Source: Ophiocordyceps camponoti-saundersi (nom. inval.) (taxonomy: Eukaryota > Ascomycota > Sordariomycetes > Hypocreales > Ophiocordycipitaceae). From it: a DNA stretch of 64,000 nucleotides. The notes below the pieces were generated by a model. That model was not told where the DNA came from. It was given only the letters and a program-made list of their open reading frames with translations, and did not search any database. This document shows, in pieces, positions 10,154 through 20,779 of this stretch. How positions within the stretch are numbered: the first letter of the stretch is position 1; each line of letters opens with the position of its first letter. The DNA lies in NCBI GenBank assembly GCA_003339415.1, contig PDHQ01000021.1, forward strand, positions 162,391 through 226,390. Direction: 5' to 3'. The position numbers and the translations under genes were made by a program.

Positions 10154-10588
10154 TGTTGGGCGTTGGAAGTTGATGTCGGGCATTTGCAGCATGGAGTCGA
10201 TGAAGATGCGTTTGCATGGGGTGCTGCCATCTCATCTGCTGGGAGTACTCGCTGTCGGAGTGCCTCGCATGTGTGTACATCATGTCGTGATACCTAATTA
10301 CCTATACAAAAGCAAGCAGCAACTGAGCTCCCTTCTTCGTAGGTATTTGTATCTGGTTTCGATGATGCACGTAAGGCTGTGCAGGAATTTTTATTGATCA
10401 ACGGTCGACAAGAGATTCGACGCATCACAGCAAGTGAAAGATGGTTTCTACCAGCTGCCGTTAGTTGCAAGCACATGGCAAGGCAGCAGCCCATTCGACA
10501 GCTCCTTTCGCCTGGGAATATAGGGATGCAAGTTTATCTGATGTTGCGGCTATCGAGACGTAAGGGCGTATTACTTGATTTATCCAGC

Positions 10589-10631
<43 letters not shown>

Positions 10632-11219
10632 GACAGCAGCCGTTCACCTCCCTCCTCTCTCATCCATCGTGCAAATTTCCCCCACAGCTGATAGTCGGCT
10701 GAGCCTACCTTTGCGCCTCTGCAGCTCCTTTTCAGGGCACTTTATTCCTTCCTGTTTTTTTCTTCTTTTCCTTCCTCAAATAGCAATCAAACGGGGAAGA
10801 AAAATAGACGCGTCATCACATCGCCATCACCCCAGCTTACCACCTACCACCACTGTTGCCCAGTAGTACCTTGGCCTGCCCTGAACTCCCCCGCTGGAAG
10901 TCCACTGATTCTCGTCGGGCCTCGCTGCCACTTTCCCCGTTCCCCTTCTACCTTCCCCTCGTCTCCTCCTCCTCGATCCGGTCAAGGCCTTCGCCCAACT
11001 TTCTTTCACCACAAGACGCACCTCCACGTCCATCTCCTCTTCGTCCTCCTCTTCCTCCTCCTCCTCCTCCTCATCTCCTCTTCTTCTCCCTCTTCAACCT
11101 CGTCCTTCTCGACCGCCTTCGTCAAACCACTTCACCTTTCTTCGGTTTCAAGCAGAGCACTTTGTGTCTGTCACCTCACACCTACCACCGCTGTTTTCTC
11201 TCTCTCTCTCACCGCGTCC
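10154..11219. other. Intergenic and CT-rich leader of the PUF gene
   Basis: 10154-10570 shows no gene. From about 10580 to 11219 the plus strand is strongly pyrimidine-rich (CT and CTC runs), the usual look of a long fungal 5' leader and core promoter for the PUF gene. Confidence 0.55.
10592..10629. repeat. (CT)n microsatellite
   Basis: An uninterrupted CT dinucleotide run of about 19 units lies within the pyrimidine-rich region upstream of the PUF gene. Confidence 0.9.
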
Positions 11220-13806
11220 ATGTCGCCTCCTGAATCCTCCGCATCAACTCCCCAGCGAGGAGCTGCAGTCCCGTCTGGCAGCTTTTACGAAAACGCCTCG
11301 TGTCTCGATACGGCCGCTGACAGTGTGAGTTCATGCTCTCCTTCGCCTCGCCTGCCCATCTGCCGTCCTTCCCTTTCATACCCACAGCTCTTGGCTCATC
11401 AATGTTCTGTGCAGGACGGCGGTTCTGCCCTGAATAGCCACTTGGCTGCGACTAGGATGAAGCAGCCTGTCCAGGGAACCCCAAAGGTGAGTCATGTTTT
11501 TTTTTCTCGTGTCGCTCTTGATCGTTGCTGCTAACGATGCTCTTTGGAAGATGGCTCAGGCAAGCCCTGCAGCGACCGACTCCTACTCGGTTGACAATCT
11601 GCTGGCCAGGCTCAGCGAGCAACAGCTTGCCCTTGGCCACCAGAGCGACCTCTTCAAACGTACCGAAGCAGATGCAGCCGCCAACGGTAGCGTCGGCAGC
11701 AGCGCCTTTTCGAGGAAGCTGGATCATGCCTCTTCGAGCAGCTCCCTGCCACTCACTCCGGCTACCGACGGATTTCCGGCTACAGCTCCGGCCACTCGTC
11801 CTGCAAGTGCCACGCTCGATGACGCTCGACCCGAAACCGACGAGGTCTTACATCTAAAACTACAGCTTGCCCGGGCTCAGAGCCAAATCTCCAAGCTGGA
11901 TCAGGAGCTGGCAAGGTCACGGTCGACCAAGACGGACCCTGATCTTCAGTGCTTCGGTGTCCCGAGAAACATGCCCTCGCTCTCCCGCGAGTCCACCTGG
12001 GTGACGACCGATGACTCCCAGTCGGACAGTAGCGACGCCATGTCGGCCACGGCTTTCAATCGCGCTCGGGGAATATGGGGCAATGCAAAGGCCACCTTCA
12101 GCAACACCTCTCTACCTGTCCCGATCCCGGTTCACGAACCGTCGCCAACCAACTGGACCGGAGGGCGTGCCTTCAACCAGGGATACGCCGATGCTGGCGG
12201 CCCATTCCCTCCCATGGACGGTTTTCGGGGGGAGCGGCTCACCGCCGACTCCGACATGGCCATGCGGCCGTCTGTCGGCCGTCGAGGCCACCGCTTCGAT
12301 AACCGACCCGGCGCTCCCCACCAGTTCAGTGGTGGGTTCGGCGGCATGGCCGGTCCCGTCAGTCCTTTCGACTCCATGCCAAGCTCCCTGCCTGTGCCGT
12401 CCAACGGGATGAATGTTGCTCCCGGCTTGGGTCCCATGGGCATGGGTGTGTTCCCACCCTACCAGCAACAGCCTATCGGGACGACTCTCTCGCCACACGC
12501 ATCTGAGTTCACTTCAAACGCCACCTGGAAGACCGAGGTAAGCAGCGGTGTCAAACCATCTCCGGTCGCCGTGACCCTGACTGCCCCCAAGGCCATGTCT
12601 CCGGACGCCCCGACGTACCTCCCTGCAACGGAGCCCCTCAACTATCGCAGACTGCTGGACAAGAACGTGAGTGCCAACTGGAAGTACATTGTGGACAAGA
12701 TTGTTTGCAACAATGACCAGCAAGCCTCCATATTCCTCCAGCAGAAGCTCAAGGTAGGGAGCCCGGAGCAAAAGTACGACATAGTTGAGGCTATTGTGGC
12801 GCAGGCCTATCCTTTGATGGTCAACAGGTTCGGCAATTTCCTCGTCCAGCGATGCTTCGAACACGGCACCCCGGAGCAGGTCATCAAGATCGCCACGGCG
12901 ATTCGCGGCAACACGCTAAACCTGTCCATGGACCCCTTTGGCTGTCATGTGGTCCAGAAGGCCTTCGACTCGGTGCCGGAAGAGTACAAGGCCATCATGG
13001 TACACGAGCTGCTCCGACGGATTCCCGAGACGGTGATTCATCGATATGCTTGCCACGTATGGCAGAAGCTTTTTGAGCTTCGTTGGACCGAATCGCCGCC
13101 GCAGATCATGAAGTTCGTCAACGAGGCGCTCAGGGGCATGTGGCACGAAGTTGCGCTGGGCGAGACGGGCAGCCTCGTTGTCCAGAACATCTTTGAGAAC
13201 TGTCTTGAGGAAGACAAGGTAAGTTGCAGCCGTCGCGTCTAATGGGTGAAGAGCCGGTGCTGAGTCTGCATTTCACAGCGTCCTTGCATCGAAGAGGTGC
13301 TTGCCAACATTGACATCGTGGCACACGGCCAGTTTGGCAACTGGTGCATCCAGCATGTGTGCGAGCACGGCGCGCCCCCGGACAGGAGTCGTGCGATTGA
13401 TCACGTCATTCGCTACGCGGCCGAGTACAGCACCGACCAGTTCGCCTCCAAGGTGGTGGAAAAGTGCCTCAAGATTGGCGGCACCGACTTCCTTGGCCGG
13501 TATCTCGGTCGAGTCTGCGAAGGTCGGCGGGACCGAACTCGGATCCCTCTGATCGACATTGCCAGCGACCAATACGGCAACTACCTGGTCCAGTGGATCC
13601 TCAACAACGCTTCGCCCCAGCATCGCGAGATGGTGGCCGCTCACATACGGAAGCACATGGTGTCTCTTCGGGGTTCCAAGTTTGGTTCGCGCGTGGGCAT
13701 GCTGTGCACCAATCACGCCGTTACCACGCGCCCAGGGCCAGGCGTCGGACCGGGTATCGGCGGCCGCATGGGCCCGGGGCCGCGGTTCGGAGCATCGTAC
13801 CGTTGA
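11220..13806 (+). CDS. PUF (Pumilio) family RNA-binding protein
   Basis: Four exons: 11220-11324, 11415-11486, 11560-13218 and 13279-13806, for 787 residues. The third exon could instead start at 11551 using an AAG acceptor, which adds MAQ. The N-terminal 400 residues are low-complexity Ser/Pro/Gly sequence with one coiled-coil-like segment (LHLKLQLARAQSQISKLDQE). From about residue 410 a Pumilio homology domain begins. Its tandem repeats include NRFGNFLVQRCFEHG, DPFGCHVVQKAFDSV, HRYACHVWQKLFE, GETGSLVVQNIFE, GQFGNWCIQHVCEHG, TDQFASKVVEKCL and SDQYGNYLVQWIL. These helices contact single bases of 3' UTR targets and repress or localise mRNAs. The C-terminus ends in a Gly/Pro-rich tail. Which of the several fungal PUF subtypes it belongs to cannot be fixed by eye. 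Confidence 0.92.
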
Positions 13807-14386
13807 GCTTGGCGTTGATTCCTCTGCCCCAATTTCGCCTCGCGTTCTTCCATGAAAGGCCCACCAAGCATTTGACCACTCTCTCTTAGGAACATTTTCC
13901 TGCTCAGGTAATTTACAGATCACACGTCATCCTACGCCCGGCGGGCTACTGCCTGACCCCGGGTGCATTGGACACATCATGGTTATGGATTTTGCAATAT
14001 GGGGGGGGGGGGGGGGGGGGAGGCTACAGCTTTTTACGAGCCTCGAGTCTATGCGAGGCGAATTGTGTCGAAGCTTAATAGCGGCTGACTTCCTAGCTGC
14101 CCATTGCAGGGCGTCGAGTGATTGCCGAGTCTGACGGAGCCATTCGGGTAATTTCCCTCTACCTTGTTTTTTTTTTAACTTGACATGTTTCTTTTGCGCC
14201 TTTTTCTTCAACCCCGTTTTTCATTTTGGTGGACAGGATCCCCGCGGAATTATTAGAAGCAAAGAGAGGTGCTGTAGGTGTGTATCTTGTTCTACGATGG
14301 CAGAAAATCGCTTCGGCGGAGGAGAGTCCTAGGGAGGCAGATAGACGACGCTAGTAGCTCAGAAGCTCTTTAATACAGGATTTGTC
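13807..14386. other. Intergenic between convergent PUF and PEX39-like genes
   Basis: These are the 3' flanks of both genes, with a 20-base G run at 14001-14020. No gene was seen. Confidence 0.6.
14001..14020 (+). repeat. Poly-G run (20 bases)
   Basis: Twenty consecutive G on the plus strand. It could form a G-quadruplex and is also a site where the assembled length may be wrong. Confidence 0.8.
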
Positions 14387-15210
14387 TTAGCTCTGAGTTG
14401 ATGCCAATGGTGACTCGTGGTCTGCCAATGGTTCAGAGAGGGCGTCTTGGATTGCTGGGAACTCGTCATCGATGTCGGGAGGTTGAGTCACGGTGTCCTT
14501 CTCCCAAGGCTTCCTGGGCGCTTTGCGGGAGCCGACAGGCTTAACAGACTACGAAGGCGGAGGAGTCAGCCCTGGGTTCCTATATAGGTAGGTAGGTGAA
14601 TGGGTCGCTGGTTACGTGGGCGCGTACCGGATCTCTGACGATGGTGTTTGGGATCTGCCTGAGGTTGTGAATAGGTTTGCCTTCCCGTATCAACTTGAGC
14701 ACTTCAGCGAAGCCTAGAGGATACCTAGGTTCCTCAGCGGAGCCTTGTGACGGTCCGGGCCGTTGGAGGTAAAGTTCTGCCTTGGGTGCGGCCTGCTGCC
14801 ACGGCAGAGCCGAGACCGTGGGGGTATCATCGTCCGGGATGACGTTCGGGGGTTGATGGTCTGGCTTTTGAGATAGCCAGGTCTTGTACTGTGAATAGTC
14901 GATTTGCACGCCTATCCTCTGGGCGTAGTAGAAGATGCGGGCGTGGGTGGCTATGTCGTGAGGAGAGCCCTGTGAAGGGTTAGGATTGGTGTTGGACTCG
15001 CCCAGGATGGCGGATAGACCGGACTATATGCGGCTTAGCGAGGGAGAATAGGTAGGGGGGGGGGGAGAAGCGGGTGATGGGATGTACCAGGAACGTCTTG
15101 TCCTTGGACCAGGGGTAGCTGTCGAATGCGTGGTAGATGGCGTCGTCGTCTTGGAGGGAGCGGATGCCGTGCGCGGCGGAGAGGGGTTGAGATGGGGAGG
15201 GTTGGGCCAT
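14387..15210 (-). CDS. PEX39: PEX39-like peroxin (PTS2 import factor), KPWE motif
   Basis: Three exons assembled by eye: 15088-15210, 14628-15023 and 14387-14548, joining in phase 0 to give 226 residues. The N-terminal part reads YPWSKDKTFL then SGLSAILGES and ATHARIFYYAQRIGVQIDYS. The central conserved block runs PWQQAAPKAELYLQRP ... YPLGFAEVLKLIREGKP then IHNLRQIPNTIVRDP. The last exon carries RKAPRKPWEKD, with KPWE at residues 186-189. This order of a helical block, the EGKP-I-x-x-IRQIPNTI segment and a terminal [RK]PWE motif is that of the small proteins recently named Pex39, which help Pex7 import PTS2 proteins into peroxisomes. Without splicing only fragments are visible. An inverted-repeat element lies in its upstream region. 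Confidence 0.8.
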
Positions 15211-15426
15211 TGGGGGCGTTGGATGGGTGAATGGATGTGTTGATCTGTCTCTTTATGACTGATGCTCTGATCGCGGCGAAGAGGTGAGATGCTTCTAGCC
15301 TTGCAGCCTTGTAGGCCTCGGATAATAGAGGCATTTTTCGGTTGATCTGATAGGCTTCCACTGCTATGTATGTGCTGGGGGCTATCACATGACCAGCACT
15401 CACATGACCCAGTCTATGCTCCCTTT

Positions 15427-15880
15427 GAGTATTCATATTTGCCACGGCACCTATTCCTATTAGACACAACACTCCTAGATTTAGCGGTACGTACCGAATT
15501 ACTAAGGCATTTTCCGACCTACCCTACCACGTAACGTGATAGCGGTACAAGGCCTAGGGAGACTTAAATATCGCTCGTAGTCCGTAAGTACCTATCTTTT
15601 TATCTACCCGCGCGCACGCTTTGCGTTTTCTAGCCGGAAAAAAAAAGTAGAGGTAAGCAGAGGTAGGTATAGAAGGTATAGGTAGGCTTAGTTAGGCATA
15701 GAAACGTAAAAGTAGGTAGAGGTAGGCAGAAAAGATAGATACCTATAGATTACGAGTAACTTTAGGCGTCCTACGACTTTATACCGGGCAAAAAAAATTA
15801 TCTTTATTATCAGGTACGTACCGCTAATTTCAGAATATCGTGTCTAATAGGAATAGGTGCCGTGGCAAATATGAATACTC
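15427..15880. mobile_element. MITE-like element with perfect 41 bp terminal inverted repeats
   Basis: Positions 15427-15467 are the exact reverse complement of 15840-15880. The arms begin GAGTATTCATATTTGCC and contain CACGGCACCTATTCCTATTA. Inside them the similarity continues imperfectly for about 28 more bases, ending in a shared TTAGCGGTACGTACC on each side, so the full terminal repeat is about 70 bp. The 454 bp element is AT-rich and contains GGTAGG/TACC-type runs but no coding frame. No clear target-site duplication is visible next to the arms. It lies 217 bp upstream of the PEX39-like start codon and close to the 3' end of the ABC transporter pseudogene. It looks like a non-autonomous DNA transposon; the mobilising family is unknown. 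Confidence 0.8.
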
Positions 15881-16068
15881 CTAGTCATACCAGATTCACA
15901 CACACTTCGTTGTTCGTTGCCTTATAGTGATGTCATCGGATGAGGGAGGCATCATAACATGACTCGCTATAGAAGTCGAAGAAATTACAGGTCATTCATT
16001 ACTCTATAAACATCGTGATGAAAAATGCCAGAGAATATACATACATACATACATACATACACAAGACC

Positions 16069-18035
16069 TCACTTCTCCCTTATCAACTCCTCCTCCTCCT
16101 CCTCCTCCTCCTCCTGCACGTTATTCTCCCTCACAACACTCAAAAACACGTTTTCAAGCGTAGGACCGCTAATGGAGTAACATCCGATGCCCATCACCCC
16201 CATATCACGCTCGAGCGTCTCCACGAGATCCACGAGGGCAGACGCCTGCGCCGGAAAGGTAAGACGTACCTGGCCACCGAGTATCTGGCGCTCGAAGCTG
16301 GCGCGCGGCACGAGGCCCGCCGACGTGAGCACGATGTTGGCGTAGTAAACGTTGCTGAAGCGCTCGCGCAGCTCTTGGCTCGTGCCTATTGCTAGGAATC
16401 GCCGCGCTAGGATTGCGGTGCGTGTCGCGAGGGCGTCTGCCTCTTCCATGCTATGTGTCTGTGTCACACATATATGTAAGTATCACGGGGAAGGGGTCGG
16501 GTGGAAGAGTGGCAAAGATCGTACGGTAAGAAGCACAGAGCGCTCGGCGGCAATGTTCTGGATAATCCTCCAAAAACGGCGCTTCGCGACAGCATCCATG
16601 GCCGAGGTCGGCTCGTCTAGAACAATGATGGGCGGTTTTCCTATAAGCGCTATAGCGAGCATGAGCTTCCGCTTGTTACCGCCGGATAGCTTCGAGGCTG
16701 GCGTCTTTGCGTGAGGCGTCAGGTTGAGCTGATCCATGAGGATGTTAACGTCGGACTCGGGCTTCTTGATGCCCTTGATACGAGCATAAAAGACCAGATG
16801 GTCTCTCGTACTCATAAAGTCGGGGGCATCGTACTGCGGGCAGACTGCATCCAGAACCATGTATAAGCAGGACGTCGTTTTTTTTTTCAAACAGTGCAAG
16901 ACAAGCTCCCCAATCTTACCCCCGAGGTTTGTCTTGGCCGACGGCGACCTGCTGTCTGTCTGGCAGAGCAGAATCCGTCCCTGGTCGGGGACCAGCTCCC
17001 CTTGCATCATATTGACCAAGGTGGATTTACCGGCCCCATTAGGTCCGATGAGAGCCATGACTTCGCCCCTGGCCAGTCCAAAGGTCAGGTCGTCGACGGC
17101 CTTGTTAGTACCAAATGCCTTGTTGATGTGTAGAACACGCAGAGGATCCGACTCGCTTCTCTCTGCTCGTGCCACCTCCTCCCTCACGCCGTCTCGGCTG
17201 AGGACGCTAGGGGAGCGTAGCGCGGAGAGCTCGACGTCTGCATCTTGTCGTGAACCCGTTCTGGCCTTGGTGAGGTAGGGCCGCGGCATACCGGCCTCGA
17301 GCCAGATGAGGAGGAGGAGGAGAGACACGGTCTGAAGGGCGAGGTATAGGAGCGGGCCGCCCAGGCCGTCTAGCGAGCCTCCGGCCACTGCCTTGCCATT
17401 CTTGCAGCCTTGATCCATCAGATTTAGGCTCACGACCAGCGCCCGGATAACGTTTCCGATAGGGAGGAACAGGTTGGCTCCATAGGTGATGCCTGACATG
17501 TTGACATCTCCCGGACGGTTTGCGGCGGCTGATTCGCTCGTCTAGACAAGCCTCGTCAGCCGATGGGTGTTTTTACATACATACCTCACTTTCGTCTAGC
17601 CTTTTCTTCTTACCAGGATTGCGACCAAACTTATCGTATACGAAACCATGCCGAGTCCGAGGGTGGCGACGAATGATCGGAGTGGCCCGTTGGTGAAGTG
17701 GGCCACGATATATCCCATCATCGTAGCCGCCAGGCCGTGGAGAATCAGCACCGGCAGTGCCAGCATGATTGGGCCTTTGAAGTCCAGCAATCCCGCGGTA
17801 ATCAGCGTGACCCCGACAGAGACCATGAGATTCTAGAAGAGGTCGAACGCGCCGTAGGCGACCCAAAGCGGCGCGCGTCGAACACCATTAGCATACTGAA
17901 GCTCTCGGACCTTGCGGGATTTCTCCATGGCCGGATAGAGGACAAAGAAGGTCGGATAAAAGACCTGAAGCACAGCGGAGAATAAGACGAAGACCATTCG
18001 TATGGGATCAGCTCCCTAAGGATTCAAGTCAGCCA

Positions 18036-18068
<33 letters not shown>

Positions 18069-20779
18069 TATCATTTGTGATTCGGTAGCCTGCTCACCAG
18101 GCGAGATTTGGGCGACAACTCTTGGGAAGTGTTAATCTCCACGCTCCCAGATATTTGACTCCAGAGATCTAGTAAGGAGCCAGACTGCAGAGAAGCTACC
18201 GTCTTATAGGCGAGCAAAGGGGCTTCGGAGGCTGAGCCAGAAAGACGCCGCCGTGGCCGGCTTTGGTCGTGTTCTGCGAAATGAACTTGAGCATATCGCT
18301 GCGCGAGTCGTGCACCTGGACAAAGTCTCGAAAGCTTTTGGCATTGACCTGGGCCATCTCTTGGAAGCCGTCCTGGACGAGCTTGAACAGGCTGCCGTTG
18401 GCCGATGACGGGGCGACGGAGAGCTGCTGGCAGAAGCTTTCCCGAGGACAGGACTCGTTCCAGCTCAGCGAAGAGGCCTCGAGAGGAAATGGCGTATCTG
18501 CCAAGGCGTCGCATTTGGGTATCTTGAAGTCTATCAAGAAGGTTGATACCAGCATTCCCAGCGCTACTGGTATGAAGACTGCCGAGACGTATGGGATCCA
18601 CGAGATCTTCAGAACGGCCCATCGCTTCCTGTAGAGGACTCCGAACTGGACCCAGAATGACGTTACTTTGCCAGATGTTAATTGAGAGCTGGATTCATCC
18701 TTGGTAGCATCTTCGGCATAGCTAAGCAGGTCTTCCTCGCTCAGGAGGTTGAGGAAAACGTCTTCGAACTGGGGGCCGGAGATGGCGACATCTGTCGTCC
18801 CCGAGGCAATAAAGTTGGAAACCATCTTCGCCGCAGTATGCGAGTCAGGCACTTGGTAGATGAGCTTGTCCCGGTGAGCGACAGGAGGATAGCTGCTCTG
18901 GATAACGCCAGCGGAGAGAGGTGCAAGGACCTTGTAGCCTCCGCCATAGAGGGTCTTGAGCTGAGCCGACGCGCCTTGGCACTTGATCTTACCCCGGCAG
19001 AGGAGAACGATTTGGTCGGCAAGGATGTCGACCTCGTCGAGGAAATGGGTGGTGAAGACGATGCTTCGCCGAGAGCACTGATTGAGTAGGATCTCCCAGA
19101 TTGCCCGCCGGGAAAGCGGATCGAGGCCTGAGGTGCACTCGTCGATCAGGCAGATGGACGAGTCGCCCACGAACATGCATGCTAGCTGGAGCTTACGCTT
19201 CTGGCCGCCACTGAGTTCTCTTGCCTTGAACTTGCGCTTCGGCTTGAGATCGCACTCGTCGATGAGCTGATCGAGCTCTTGACGAGATCTGTTGCCGGCT
19301 TTGATGGCGTCCTATAGGTATATGTGATTCTCGACGGTGAGTTCATCCCATAGCGTGTTCCTCTGAGGGCAAATTCCGATCTGCGATGGCTTCAGCCCTA
19401 ATCGAATCGACCCCTGCGTAGGGCTGATGAATCCCGCCATCATGTGGAGGGTAGTCGTCTTGCCAGACCCGTTGGGGCCGACAAGGCACGTGATCTGGCC
19501 GAGATGCATGTCAAACTCGACCCCGTCCACCGCCTTTACAGGCTTTCTTCTCCTCTTTCCACGGCAGAAGACGCGCGCGGCAAGGCTGGGGAAGAATGAC
19601 TTGCTCAGCTCCAGTGTCTGGGCAATGATGCCTTCCGAGCCAACGGTTCTGGCGGAGAATTTCCTCTTGCGGAAGTGAATGCCGTGGAGAAGCTTCTCTA
19701 CGCATATCGCGGCGACGGGATAGATGAAGATGTTGAGCACCAGAAACCAGAGCATCGTCCCCTGGCTGACACCGTATGACTTGGAAGGGATATCGGGGAC
19801 TTCAGGTGGGAACTTGGCGGGATCGGCAGGCTGACCGCTGATCTCCCAGAGGCACATCTGCTGCGAGAAGAAGAAGCTGTTCACGCTCGGGAAGAAAAGA
19901 GTGAGGAAGAGAACGACGGAGGAGGCAGGTGGCTTGGCGTCGAACGAGTACCACTGGGCTGCTATCGACATGGCGATGAAGATGATGATGACGTAGACTG
20001 CGGAGGTGCGCGCCTTGGAGAAGAAGGCGGCCGCGAAGACGGTCGAGCTGTTGACGGCGAGCCCGTTGAGGATCTGCCAGCCGATGAGGGTGGCTACGCC
20101 CGAAGCGCGGAAGAACATGCGCTGGTATAGAATGCCGAGGCCTAGATAGCAAGGCAAGGCGGCAAGGTCGAAGACGACGAGCCAGCTCAGCACGCGCGTG
20201 GTGATGGTGCTGCCGCCTCCCATCGAGTCGATAAGTTGGGATAGGCCTGCGTCCCGCTCCGAGGTGATGAAGGAAGTTAGCCGGTAGATGATGGTGAAGT
20301 GAGCGATGGCGAAGATGAAGAGGAACGTTCGGGCCATGGTTGCCGCTCCGGAGCTCATGGCCGCGTTCTGGCTGGCGTCGCCTCCCGGATCGGGGGAGAA
20401 GAAGACGGTGTCCGGGATGACTGTCGAGTTGGCGATGGCGTTGTTGACGGCCAGCTGCAGGGGGAGATGGAGATCCTCCTCGTCGCTCCGGTGCTTTTCA
20501 AAGTCGACCTGTCTGTTGTTCCGAGCCGGGTCGGCGATGATGGAATAGTTCCATGTAGGTCTCTTGCCTCGGCCCTTTCTATCCGTCGTCAGAGGCGAGT
20601 CTTTGAAGACGACGGTGGCGTGGCAATCGCTCACGCCGCGCGTATTGGGCAAGCATAGCGACAGAAGCGAGGAATCGTCGGCCTGAAAGTCCAGCAGGTC
20701 TCTCTGAAGGGGCCGAGTGAAGGTCTCGATGACGGTGTCGACGTCGGCTCCCAGTTCCGGCGGTCGGACGATGGAAAGT
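16069..20779 (-). pseudogene. ABCA-type ABC transporter, disrupted
   Basis: Order from the N-terminus: extracytoplasmic loop and TMD1, NBD1 (Walker A GPNGSGKTT, signature LSGGQKRKLQL, Walker B ICLIDE), TMD2, NBD2 (GPNGAGKST, LSGGNKRKLMLAIAL, IIVLDEPTSAMD) and an acidic Glu-rich tail. Exons by eye: 18098-20779, 17614-18015, 16920-17541, 16525-16844 and 16069-16458. Three lesions are visible. There is an in-frame TAG at 19312-19314 within NBD1 (after ENHIYL, before DAIKAG). A one-base frameshift lies near 18214-18226. A second in-frame TAG is at 17833-17835 (AFDLF-stop-NLMVS). No convincing N-terminal membrane helix or start codon is found beyond the intron ending at 20780. Codon use is otherwise well preserved, so decay is recent or the gene is rescued at RNA level. 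ABCA proteins usually move lipids. Confidence 0.85.

Noticed and set aside
12541..12750. Possible introns inside exon 3 of the PUF gene (GTAAGC at about 12538, GTAGGG at about 12755)
   Set aside because: The frame is open across both sites, and the downstream sequence belongs to the first PUF repeats, so retention is the simpler model.
13273..13923. 216-codon minus-strand frame over the end of the PUF gene
   Set aside because: Shadow of the PUF repeats, which are certain in the plus frame.
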